Shown here piece after piece: positions 41,501-53,500 of a DNA stretch of 64,000 bases. A model generated the notes under the pieces. That model made no database searches, was not told the DNA's origin, and worked only from the letters and a program-made list of their open reading frames with translations. The translations under genes were made by a program, and so were the position numbers. Source of the stretch: Adenanthera pavonina. Lineage: Eukaryota > Streptophyta > Magnoliopsida > Fabales > Fabaceae. Positions within the stretch are counted from its first letter, which is position 1, and each line of letters opens with the position of its first letter. Location: NCBI GenBank assembly GCA_026686845.1, contig JAIVEN010000028.1, positions 15,001 to 79,000 of the forward strand, given 5' to 3'.

Positions 41501-44500
41501 AACATTAAATGCGGTTGGTAAACGGATAGTTTTTTAGAGTAACCGTTGGATAACTTCCCCAACAGATAGATTTTGTCTCTAACGGACATTTGAGACCTAA
41601 ATCTATAAATATAACAACATTTGAAGTTGTGAGAAGAAAAAATCAAACTTGTATATACCGAATTTCTGCCAAATCTTCTTCTCAAAAGCTTTTACTCTCT
41701 CAACTTCAATATTTGTACTTTAACCTTCATATCTACTCTATTCAAGAGAGTTATATCTTTGTAAACAATCTACTCTTCATCTGGAAGATAGATTTACTTG
41801 TGAGGGGAAATCACAAGGGGATTGGGAAGCACATTGTAGAAGTGCTTAGAGAGATTAAGAAAGCTCTAGAAACAGAGCATACTCGTTGTACTGTGGCATT
41901 AGCAAGAAGCCCGTTGAATTCTTGCTGTATAGTGGAAAAATCTCAAGAGTTGTCTTGGGGACTGGACGTAGGTCAAGTGAATAGATCAAACCAGGATAAA
42001 TTACTGAGTCTTCTACTCCCTATCTTTACTTTTTAGCTTGCTCTGTTTTATACATTGCTTCCTTTACACTGTGCTATCTTCACCCTTTTCACTTTGTGCA
42101 GAAAAATTTCAATCTTCCCAATTCACCCCCCCTCTTGGGAAGTCAGCCTTGCTAACAGATAGTTCTTGAAATTTGTGTTAAAATATTCTCTCCCATTATC
42201 ACTCCAAAGGATCTTTATGGAGGTCTGGAATTGATTTTTGACAAATGCATGAAAATCCTTAAAATTTGAAAAACCTACGATTTTTCTCTCATAAGGAAAA
42301 CCCAAGTCAACCTGGTGTGATCATCAATGAAAGCTACAAACCACCTAGCATTAGTATTAGTTACAACCTTTGATGGACCCCCTAAACATCACTATGGATA
42401 AGAATGAACAGCCATGATAGTATATGAGGTTAAGGAGGATAAGGATTTCAGGCTTATTTGGATAATTGACAGACATCACAATAAAAATCTAAACTTTGGA
42501 AATTTTTATTAATAAATTCAGGAAACAAACGTTTCACATAATCAAGACTAGAGTGGCCTAATCTACAATGCCATAACATGACATCTTTATTTGAGAAAAC
42601 AAAACAAGAAATAAGTTAAAAAAACGAAAGAGATTTGACTTTATTCTTTGGCAATCCTTCAAGATAGTAGAGTCCATCCCACTCCTTAGCATAGCCAATC
42701 TTCCTCCCCGAGTTCAAGTCTTGAAAATCACACCCAATTTCATCAAAAATGACAAAGCATTTCTGATGTCTCACAGTTACTCTCACCGACAATAAACTGT
42801 TTTAACGTTAGGCACATACAAAACATCTCTCAAGATTATTGTTTAAGTAATAATGACAATTCCTTTTCCCAGAACGCTTGCAAAAGTCCCATCCGCAGCC
42901 TTTACAGCAGCATGCTCAGAATAAGGAGTAAATTCACAAAATAATTCCTTAAAACCAATAATGTGGTCTGTTGCACCTGAGTCAACAACCCAAATGTTCT
43001 TATTTCTTGCCATACTACTGAGAGAAGCAATTAGAGATGTACCTAATGTGTCTATTTTATACCTACAAAATAATCCACATTTGATGTTATTTTCCTTGAA
43101 AAATGTTGAGTTTTGGTATAAATTTTGCATGATTCTATATAATTTAAGATATATTTGCATTTCAGGAAAATATTAAGGACATGTGAGAATTTTAGAGTGA
43201 AAGAGGAAGACAAAAAAGCACAAGAAAAAAATCCATCCAGTCCTAATTACACTCCTCACCCGTGGCCGAGTAAGGGGGCGTGGACGAACAATTAACATGA
43301 GTTGACCCAGGGCCAGGTCAACCACATATGCATATCACCCGGCGCCGGGTGAGAAGCAAAGCAAACAAATATATAATTCACCAGGCACTGACTAAATTAA
43401 AGGAAGAATGATATGGCACCAGGTAAAGGTGTTCAAAAGCAATATTAAAATTTGATCCACGAGGTCATACAAAGGATATAAATAAGGATTTTTAAGAACA
43501 AAAAAAAAAAAGGAATCACTATTCTGAGCCTTAGAAGACTTATTCCAAATTCTTTGGAGTTTAGAGAGAGCATTCTGAAGGCAAATCTGAGAGAATTGAA
43601 AGCGTAATAAAGCTGAATCACTCCGTTCATCTACTACTTTCCTTTCTTTAGATTTTATTCGGATGATTTGGGAATTTATTCTTATTTTGATTTTGAAAAC
43701 AATATTTATGCGTAACTAATTTTCCCAATTAAGGATAGGGATGCAGTCTAACTGGGATTGATTAGAGTTTACTCTGAATTATGACTGTTGTTTCTGATTA
43801 AATTCTTCCAATATATTTATGTTTAATATTATCTATCTCTTTTGTGCTTCATTGGGGATTTTGTGATTGGCCATCATGAAATTCATTCTGTGGGTAAACT
43901 TGAAAAACTGAAAGGTAAAGAGTGAACCTAAACCTAGAGAGATAGACATAAACAACAATTCTAGAAATAGAATTAGGGGTTTATAGTGACTTTAGTTATA
44001 ACTTCAAGGTTTAATTAGGGATTTTAGTTCTACGAGAGTGAATTAAAATCTAATTAAATACAGACTAATTGACTGAAAAGTAATTAGGATAATTTAGAAA
44101 TAACTGTCACTATAATTATAGGAGTCAATTTAAGAGTAACTTTAATTGTCCCAGGAAGATGAAACCCAATTCCCTAACGCTCTCAGTGATTGAATTAAAC
44201 TCAAATCATTGCTTTTATTATTGTTTCTCTTAGCTTAATCTTTGATTAACGTTTTACAAATCATTTGTCTTGACTGAAATTATTTAATTAAGTAAATCAC
44301 AACTTCTCTTGGGTTCGACCTCTAAAATACTCCAGAGACTTTTTATTACTGCAATCGACCATGTATGCTTGTAAGATCTCAATCATTACCTGCTTGGCCA
44401 AAAGTAACAGAAGGAGTAGTTTTTTCAACCTCACTTTCAACTAGTGTAGCACTAGTGTGAGTGTGCTTGTAAACAATTTCCTTCAAGATGAAAGTTCTTC

Positions 44501-47500
44501 CACGCTTAAAGTGACTCTCTCGGGTTTAGATCCGCTAATCATCATCCCTTTTGCGTCACTTCTATGCCTTTGGCTTTGTATTTGCAGGTTTACCATGTAT
44601 TTTCCAGCATGTGTCCTGGGTGTGACCACCTTTGTTGCAATGATCACACCACAGTGCTGCCTTCTTTCCCTTCTTGTCGTTGTTCCAATTCCCTCTTGCC
44701 ACCATAGTTGAGGCCTCTGAAATAGGTGCATGAGAGACACCACACACTAACTACTGGCTTTCTTCATATTTCACCATGTTGAGAGAGTCTTCAAGAGATG
44801 GTAGTGGATTAGTATTCATAATACGTGCTCTGATGTCCTCAAACTTCTCATGTAAACCTAAGAGAAACTCATACGTTCGTTCTTCTTCTACAATCTACTT
44901 ATAATATACCTCATCTTGGTGGCATGTCCCAATGCGCAACTTATAGAGGTCCAGTTGCTGCCAAAGTCGATTAATTGAATTGTAGTATTGCATCACAATC
45001 TTCTCCATCTCATCTCTTTAAGGGGGTTTGCTGCCTTGTTGGATTTAACAAAATAGGATCTCCTAGCTCAGTGCCATATTTCCTTTGCAGTAGAGGCAAG
45101 AAGATAATTTTCACTACTATCCAAGTTCATCGAGTGTACTTAAAAAATCATGACTATTTTTTTTTTGCAACCCAAGTGTCATACCCTACTTCTCCTGGAT
45201 CTGGTACCTTTGCTGCACCTGCAATATACTTCTCCTTGCCATGTCCACGGATAAACATCAACACATTCCGGGACCATTGTAGACAGTTATTCCCATTGAG
45301 TTTATGGGGAATTATTGGTTGGGGAGCAGTTTCGGTAGTACCTCCAAAGAATTGAGAAGCGTTACCACTCTCCCCTATTGTTTGTGTAGAATTCAACGCA
45401 CCACTGACCAGTTTTTGTGAGCTACCTCTAATCGGCGGCACTTGCTCTTCCTTGCCGTCGATGGGGAAGGCTCTTCCATGGCCAAAGCCTATTTGCATGC
45501 CATTAATTCGGCTCTAATACCATGTCACTGTTGTAGGTGGAAAAGCTTATTGCATTCAGTTAACAGTGCCAGAACATAAGCCGTCTAAGGCAAATCAAAT
45601 CAAATCAAGAAATCCATAGAATAAAGGACTAAATCTGTCTAAATCCAAACCTAATTAAAATAAAGATTATTCTAGAAAACTATAGGATAAATGATGGGCT
45701 TAAGGCCCACTCCCAACAAGTGGTTAGGAGAGCTGTTAGTTTGGTTATGGAGACTACTTGAGTGTCGTGAAGATTAAGGCACAATCAGGGGTGCTCCCCC
45801 CCCCCCCCCGGGCGCAAACAACAATACTCTAGCAAGCATTTGGTAAAAATCATACATTTCGCTTATAAAATTTATAATAAGATTTTATCCCCCACCCCCC
45901 GAGGGGGCATGGCCATGCTCCATGTTATACATGCAATGTAGCCCCCCAACTGTCAAGTTCTGGATCCATCCTTGGATTAAGGTGGGCTGTGAAGTATTAT
46001 ATAGACGTCAGGTAAAGAGGGATGTTTCAAGCTATGATTGGGAGTGTAGTGGTTTGGTGGAGGATGTGATTGATTGGTTGAGATCTATGGTGTTTGTGCC
46101 TGTTTCTTTGACTCCTCGTCAAGGAAATAATGCAATAGATTGGTTAGCTAGTGTGTTTTCACCATCACCTTTTCAAGTTGTTCTAGCCAAGGATGCTCAA
46201 TATTCATTAGCAGATTCCATAAGCTTAGAGGTGGAGGATTGGGAAAGACTAGGAGTGGACTGAGTTGTAGTTTTGTGGTGTTTTGTTTGTGATTGATGGT
46301 TTGTTTTTGTGTTTGTTTCATTACTTTTGGACTATTTAGTTGTACTGTTCTATTTTCAATGTTTAATGAAAATAAGAGAAATATTCAGGTAAAAAAATAA
46401 AAGCAGAACTTCATCTTTTAAAAAAAATAACAATTAGAATATTATCTTTATTTTACATTCCACTCCTATCTAAATTTAAAAAATAAAATAAAATCTTAAT
46501 AATAAATAATATAAAATTTGGACCATCCCATTTTAATTTAAACAATCCAAATTTAAGATAAGCATGACATGCTCATCTTTATCCAGATTCTTGAGTATGT
46601 GATGTCAAGACAAGTTACAATAAGGTATTAGTTTCCCAACCAATCTTCTGTACTCCTCTTGATCTTCAAATAGCTCACCATCATCCTTAGCAAGTTGAAG
46701 TATAGGGTCAATGGTGCTCTAGATCGTCTCACTCCCAATTTTCCTCATCTCTACTAAGAAATAAAGAACATATTTTCTCTAAGAAAGATATCTTTCTTAC
46801 TCATTGAAACTTTAATTTGCACAAAATATTTTAGCAAACACAATCCTTTGACTTCAAGTGAAGAAAGGTTGCGGAGCAAAATATTTGAAGTGCCACCCCA
46901 ATAATTACAATACAATATCATCAACACACAACTAGTAGGATTAAGCCATCACCGATTTGGTTATAAATTGCTGGGTAATCACATTTACTTTTGTTCATCC
47001 CATATTTCGCAACTCATTAAATCTATCAAACCAAGCACGAGGACTCTGATTCAACTCATATAAGGATTTGCAAAGGTGACAAACTTTCCCATGCTCCCTT
47101 TGAGCAACAAACTCAGGCAATTGCTCAATACAACCTTCCTCATAAAAGTCACCATGAAGGAAAGCATTCATGATATCTAAATGGTGTGTTTGTAATTTGA
47201 GGATTGATTATTGTCAACAATTTATATTTTCTTCTCTTTTAATGCATTTCTTTCCTTACTAAAAAATTAATATCGTATTGGTTTCCCCCTCCAAAGTTAA
47301 GGATCTAGCTTTACACCACTAACTTCATGCATAATGTATTTGCCCTTCTATAAAATAAATCTTAACAAATAAACCATGAGAACCATAATAAGCACCTCAT
47401 ATAGAAGCATATATCCCATCCATTCGGAGATTATGACATCAACCTCTTCATCTATTTCAACATCCTGCAAAAAGGATAACTAAAGTTAAACCAATGAAGA

Positions 47501-50500
47501 AAACGGTTCCTACTAGTAAATATATGAACTAAAAGATGCAAATTAATTAAATATTACATACCAAAGTAGAAACCACAAACTGAAATCTAAACTCGACAAA
47601 TTATGCCAGTAACTATTTCAAATATTGGAGTTGTTTCATAGAAGCCTACCTCAACTCGTCCATGCAATACAATGACAACATCAGATAGATTATTTGCTTT
47701 CACTACTTCATTTGCCTGGTTACAAAAGAAAACAATCAATTAAAACCAACAAATCAAGCTCCCAAGTGCAGCTACACATTATAAACAATTAACAGGAACC
47801 CTCAACCATCAAACCTATATAAAATGAGAAACAAAAAGAAGCCATCACCATTATGCTAACAACAATTAAAGGAAAAAAGATTAATTTAATCATTTAAAAG
47901 CATAACAAAGTGAGCGCGTGTAAGAATGAGAGAAAAAGAGAGATAGAGAATGTATGGAAGTGAAAACAATAAAAACGTAGAAGCATAAAGGCAATATTGG
48001 ATTGTCAAAATTCCTATACACCATAATAAAATGAAGCACGTGGAAAGAGACCATCATATCATCAAGGAAAAAATTGATTAAGGACAAGTGGAAGTCTGCT
48101 ACATTCCTACTAAGTCCCAAGTGCCTAATTTATTAACAAAGGCAATACCCAGGTTGAAGTTCGATAAGTTATGTGGCAAGCTGGGTATGATTAATATATA
48201 CTCATGGAGAGTGTAGGTAGTCGCTGAAATTAGCTAGGATTTTCTATCTTCTAATTAGCTGTCATTCATTCCTTCCTTCATTTATATATACATTTATTTA
48301 TTTATTTATTAAGTCATTACTTATTTTCAGTTCAGATTTGATCAGATTTCGAAGAATAAAATCTTCCCTAGTATTTCAGTCAAGTTAGGCGGGCCTGTTG
48401 CCTAAGACTTCTATTTAACCCTAGTAGATAGTGAATAATGGTGCGGCCAATGATTCCTATGTTGGCAAAATTCAGTAAGAAATAGGGCTCAGCAATTATC
48501 AGACTCCTAACCATTTGATCAGAACTATTAATTAAAACCCTTCATAACAAAACACAGAATTTCACATGAAGGGGACAAGTTAAAGATAAAAATTATAACC
48601 ATTTTTGGGCATGAACCAAACAGCTTAATCTTTTTGGTTGAATGGTTCCATGACATGGATGTGTTTTAACTTTTGTTCTTTTGTCACTGTAAAAAGAGAG
48701 GGGGGGAAAATCCAAAACAGAAACCTAATCAATGACATGCCCACAATTAGAAACTCAAGAAATCAACAATACCAGGACAAAACTAAGCTCATAACAATTA
48801 AAGCTACGAAATTTGACAATTACCTGCAACGCAATGTCACTAGCATCAACTGCATACACCTGCCAAGACAAGCATACAGAGAATGTCATTTTTGTGAAAA
48901 AACTTCAAAATTCAAAGTTAGAAACATGATTAAAGGACTAAATTTTAAAACCAAGGAGACATTGCTCGAGAAATACATTAGTAATAAGCCTTAATAATAG
49001 AGACTGCGGGTGAAAACAGTTAAGGTCCTCCATACAGCTGAAGAAATTACAAAAACATTGAGCAGGATATAAACAAAGAAAAAGATTTAAAAAAAAGTAG
49101 CCTATCATTCATGCAGGAATATGGTAAAGGAAGCATCTCCAGATTGTATATTTAAATAAGGGATATTAAAACTCAGCAAATGTTGATAGGAATTCTTACT
49201 TTATTAGACAAAAATCACATTGCAAGCATCTAAAATGAAACTCAGACACAACATACTAACTCAAACCTTGATGAAGAAGCATCTAACTAGATTATAACAA
49301 TATGTGGCCCTAAAAAAAAAAAAAAGGGATTATAACAAGTGAAGAGTTTAGGCATCGCAAAAAGAAGGTTCATATGACGATTCCTCCGCAAATGAATCTC
49401 ATTTTGCAAATCCTAAAGCTGCTTCCAACACATTAATTGATAATGTTCAGTCAAAATAACAGCACTTGCACGAAAATTTTTCTGAACAGCATGCGGAAGA
49501 ACAACTTCAATTTTCTTTTAGGTCAAATTCTGATAAGATAATGGCAAAAGTATAAAGAAGTTAGTTGAATTAGTTGGAGATGTGTGACCATTAGTAATTG
49601 TTAGCCTAGTGTCCATAAACATCATTACCCTATTTGTTGGAAAGTATTTCCATAGTCAAATAATATTTGGATTTCTAAAGAGAAGTTCATTCACTCAAAT
49701 CTCATCCTTCATCATTTTGCTTGTTGAAAAAGTTTCCCAGACCTAAATACCACATGGAGTTCCCTGCTTACACCTCACAGTTCTATCATCAACTTTAGTC
49801 TCCCGATAAGAGTTCTTTCAAGTGAGGGAAAATGATGAAAAATGAAAGAATTATACTAGGAGTAGGAAAAAGAATTAATATTTAATGTAGCATTTTAAAT
49901 TTATTTTATTTATCTTTTAGGATTTAATTATTTTGAATTTAGTTATTAAGACAAGATTTATTTTTATTTTAACCCTAGGACTTAGTTTACTTTAAATTAA
50001 TATTTATCATTTTGAGAATCTGATGGGCCCAATACTTGTCCGGCCCAAGTCTACAGTAGGAAAAGAAAGAGAGGAAGGACTGCTGAGTTGGCCAAGGAAG
50101 GGTTGTAACGACTTCTAACAATATTAGTAGAGGGAGGGAGGTGTGATAACGTAGGGAATTGAATAGTGAGTAGAGATTGACACTAGCTGCTCGAATGCCA
50201 GTCATGGCTGTTTATGTTTTCTCTTTTCCTTTCATGTTTTGTTTTATTGTGTTTTTGTGAGTGGCTGACTGGCTGTGACCATCTAGAATTCGCCATTTTC
50301 CCAATGAGAGTGGTGAACACTACAAGTTTTGACTTTGTAAATATATTTCACAGCAATATACTTCATCAAATCTTTTTCAGTTTAGTGGTTTCAATCAGTT
50401 TTTGGTATCAAAGTAGATTTTGACAGGGCATGGTCTCTACCAGAATGGAGAGTTTAGAGAAGAGACAAGACACGATGGGTACACAGATGGAGCAAAAGTT

Positions 50501-53500
50501 GGAAACAATGAATATCGAAGTGGCTCTCAAAAAAGGCTACTTCACTTAAATCATGGAAGGGACACAATGGAGGATAGCTTTTCTCCTAGAGGGCAGGCTA
50601 GACAAGAAAGAGAGATGACAAGGGAAGAAGATAAGGATCCAAGGGCAGAGAAGGAGTTGAATGCAGGACGAAAACTGGAGGTGCCTTTATTTTCTGGTGA
50701 TAATCCAATGGGATGAGTGTTCAAAGTTGAGCGACATTTCACTGTCAACAGGATTTTGAGCAAGGAAGAGAAATTGGAAGCAGTACCTCTAATAAGGCCA
50801 AGCTCTTAATTGGTTCCAATGGAGGCACACAAGGGCTCCAATTCCTTCTTGGGAAGGCTTTAAAAAAGACTTGGTGAGGAGGTTTCACTGTACTCAGTTA
50901 GGGGACAACTATGAGATGCTACTGTCACTCAAACAAGAAGGAGATGTAGCAGAGTGTATCAAGCAATTTGAGTGGTTGTTGGCACCGTTGATAAAGGTTG
51001 CCAATGAGGTAATGATGGGAGCCTTCAAAAATGGGCTTAAGGACCAAATTCAAACCGAGGTAAGAATTGTGAAGCCCAATAACTTAATTAAGCTCATTGA
51101 GTTGGCTCCACGGGTTAAAGGGAGGAATTGGGTCTTGGACCGTGCAAGAGAGAAGAAGCTTGGTAAGAGTTGGAAGCCCAACTTTGGCTCAAGGTGGGGA
51201 GATTTCAAATCTGGACTGCACACTTGAGCCCACCAGAACCTTCACAAGTATCTATCCCTATAACCGGTAGAAAGCTCTGAAACAAAGAAACCACCCGATA
51301 CTAGGAGCATCCCGATTTCAACTCCAAGAGCATTGAGTAAGGGAAGCTCAACATCTAAACGACTTTCTGAAGCAAGACAAAATCGCCGAAGAGAGCTTGG
51401 CTTGTGCTTTAAATGTGTAGAGAAGTTCGGGTCTAATCACAAGTGCAAAAATAAACAGCTTAACTATTAGTGTTGGCCGACGAGGACAATACTGAGGGAA
51501 GGGAGAAAGAACCTGAGACTGAAGAAGCAAAGAAGACACTAAGAGGGCTTGAAACTAAAGTTGAAGGGGAGGAGAATATTGAGCTCTCCATGTATTCACT
51601 TGTGGGTGTAGGTGGAAGTAAGAGTTTGAAGACTAGAGGCAAAATATAAGGGACAAAGGTAATCGTTATGATTGATTGCAAGGCTACCCATAACTTCATA
51701 GCTGAACAATGGGTGACAAAACTCAAGCTTACACTAGCTAAAACTAAACCATATAGAATTACCGTGGGTGATGGCTATGCAATTCACAATGATGTCATTT
51801 GCAAAAGTGTGGATCTGAAACTACAAACTCTCATTATTACATAGCACTTCTACCCTTTTCCTCTTGGGGAAAATGACATTATATTGGGTATCAAGTGGTT
51901 AGAATCTCTGGGAGACACCATGGTCAATTGGAAGAAAAGCATCATGGAAATCATGCTAAATGAGGTCTGGCATCGATTAATTAGTGACCCCAACCTCACT
52001 AAAACATGGGTATCATATAATGCGCTGGTTCACAACTTCAAGAGAAAGAACCAAGCTTACTTACTGGAGTACATAAGGGCCATTGTGGAGGATTTGGAGG
52101 TACAAAACAGCTGTGAGAACAAGGAGATTCAGGAGGAAGTGCAGCAACTACTACAACAATACCCTGAGATATGTCAGCTTCTAACTAGATTACCACCCCG
52201 TAGATCAAGGGATCACGCCCTTCAGCTGAAACCTAGTGAGTAGACCCCAACTATCAAGCCCTACAGGTATGGGCATTCACAGAAGGCTGAAATTGAAATG
52301 CTTGTAAAAGACATGCCGCAAGTTGGGATAATTAGAACCAATATAAGTCCTTTCTCTAGCCCCATGTTACTAGTCAAGAAGAAAGATGGGAGTTGGCATT
52401 TTTGTGTGGACTACAGAGCTGTAAACAAAGCCACTGTCCCTAATAAATTTGCCATACCTACTATTGATGAATTGCCGAATGAGTTAGGGGGAGCAACAAT
52501 TTTTTCAAAGCTGGACTTGAAATCGGAGTATCACCAAATAAGAATTAAGCAGCGGGATGAGAAGACTGCATTTAGAACGCATGAAGGGCATTATGAATTT
52601 CTAGTAATGCTGTTTGGCTTAACAAATGCTCCATCTACTTTCCAAGGATTGATGAATGACATTTTCAAGAATTACTTATGGAAGCGCATATTGGTGTTTT
52701 TTGATGATACACTTGTCCACAGTCCAGATTTGCCATCCCATCTTGAACGCTTGATAATGACATTTGAGAAGCAAATAGGTACCCAAGTGAGACAAGGAAC
52801 CCTCCCCCAAAAGCTAGCTATTAAGATGGGAAAACCAACCCACTTAAACACCTCATTGAGCATCCCATACTTACTCAATGTGGAACTTAGGCATCCTAAA
52901 CTACCCAAGTCTCCGTCAGAAGCTAAAGGAGAACAAGTTGATTATCAATGCTACGAAGTGTGCATTTGGCAAGGACAAATTAGAGTACCTTGGCCATATT
53001 ATATCAGCAACTGGAGTTCAAACCGACCCCACAAAAATTGAAGTTATGATAAGCTAGCCAAAACCCAAAGATTTGAAGTCCTTGAGAGCATTCTTGGGTT
53101 TAACGGGGTATTATCGATGATTTGTTAAACATTATGGACATAGTGCCACTCCACTTACAGCCTCACTGAAGAAAGATTCATTTAGATGGAGTGGAGAAGC
53201 TGATAGAGCATTTGAGAGTTTGAAGAAAGCCATGACTGAGGTTTAAGTGTTAGCCATGCCCAATTTTTCTATACCTTTCATTGTGGAAACCGAAGCGTCT
53301 GGGCATGCTATAGGAGCTATATTGATGCGAAGCAGTCGGCCAATTGCTTATTTCAGCCAACTACTTTCTTCTAAACACCAACAAAGTTCGGTTTATGGAC
53401 GAGAGTTGATAGCCATAGTAATGGCCATTAAAAAATGGCACCATTATTTACTTGGGCATAAGTTTATCGTTCAAAGAAATCAGAAGGCTCTCAAATTTCT

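Larger units (their letters stand above)
37850..45498 (-). pseudogene. copia E gag-pol remnant
   Basis: Gag begins near 45498 (MQIGFGHGRAFPIDG) with HKLNGNNCLQWSRNVLMFI. The zinc knuckle CDHCNKGGHTQDTCWK is intact near 44648-44600. Protease DSGATDHI is intact near 42983. Integrase is split at 42163/40289 by the solo LTR insertion and resumes as HGIQHQTNCPNTSQQNGVAK. The connecting region lies at 39730-39374 (LQWPIALRKGKKS). RT lies at about 39340-38500; the catalytic box has decayed (about YIDVIIIIDDD), and DLGDLHYFLGMEVARS follows. RNase H is at about 38480-37850, with stops. Confidence 0.85.
37605..45718 (-). mobile_element. Ty1/copia element E, carrying two nested insertions
   Basis: A minus-strand element. 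The 5' LTR is at 45718-45523 (196 bp) and the 3' LTR at 37834-37605 (230 bp). The size difference is mainly an A-rich insert of about 34 bp near 37745-37775. The primer site is seen on plus as gctctaataccatg at 45511-45524, and the polypurine tract as ctccccctcaaa at 37835. Removing the insertions at 40295-42157 and 43045-44386 leaves about 4.9 kb, the normal copia length. It is inserted in the LINE RNase H domain. Confidence 0.9.
37440..46400 (+). mobile_element. 3' end of an L1-type LINE with RNase H domain, split by copia E
   Basis: The left part, 37460-37604, encodes LKINCDGSFSSKSKSAAIGL, the start of a plant LINE RNase H domain (RVT_3 type). The right part, 45719-46263, continues it (RRAVSLVMET, then PRQGNNAIDWLASVF, ending at a stop at 46261). 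An AT-rich tail with aaaaaaataaaa near 46395 follows. Joining at the E insertion site keeps sense. The flanks GGTGA and AGTGG are a likely degraded target duplication of E. The 5' portion of the LINE is missing, as is usual. Confidence 0.65.

Noticed and set aside
41590..42036. 148-codon plus ORF in the solo LTR
   Set aside because: Lies in the R/U5-like part of an LTR and has no domain; relatives of this LTR type are non-coding here.
44300..44330. gggttcgacctc as a tRNA or Pol III B-box
   Set aside because: No cloverleaf can be drawn around it; it matches the end region of Tat/Athila-type LTRs.
45922..46263. 113-codon ORF as an independent gene
   Set aside because: It is the C-terminal part of a LINE RNase H domain whose N-terminal part is at 37460-37604.
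52298..53041. 247-codon ORF as an intact gypsy RT
   Set aside because: The frame passes through a nested TRIM LTR by chance; about 48 codons in the middle are LTR sequence.
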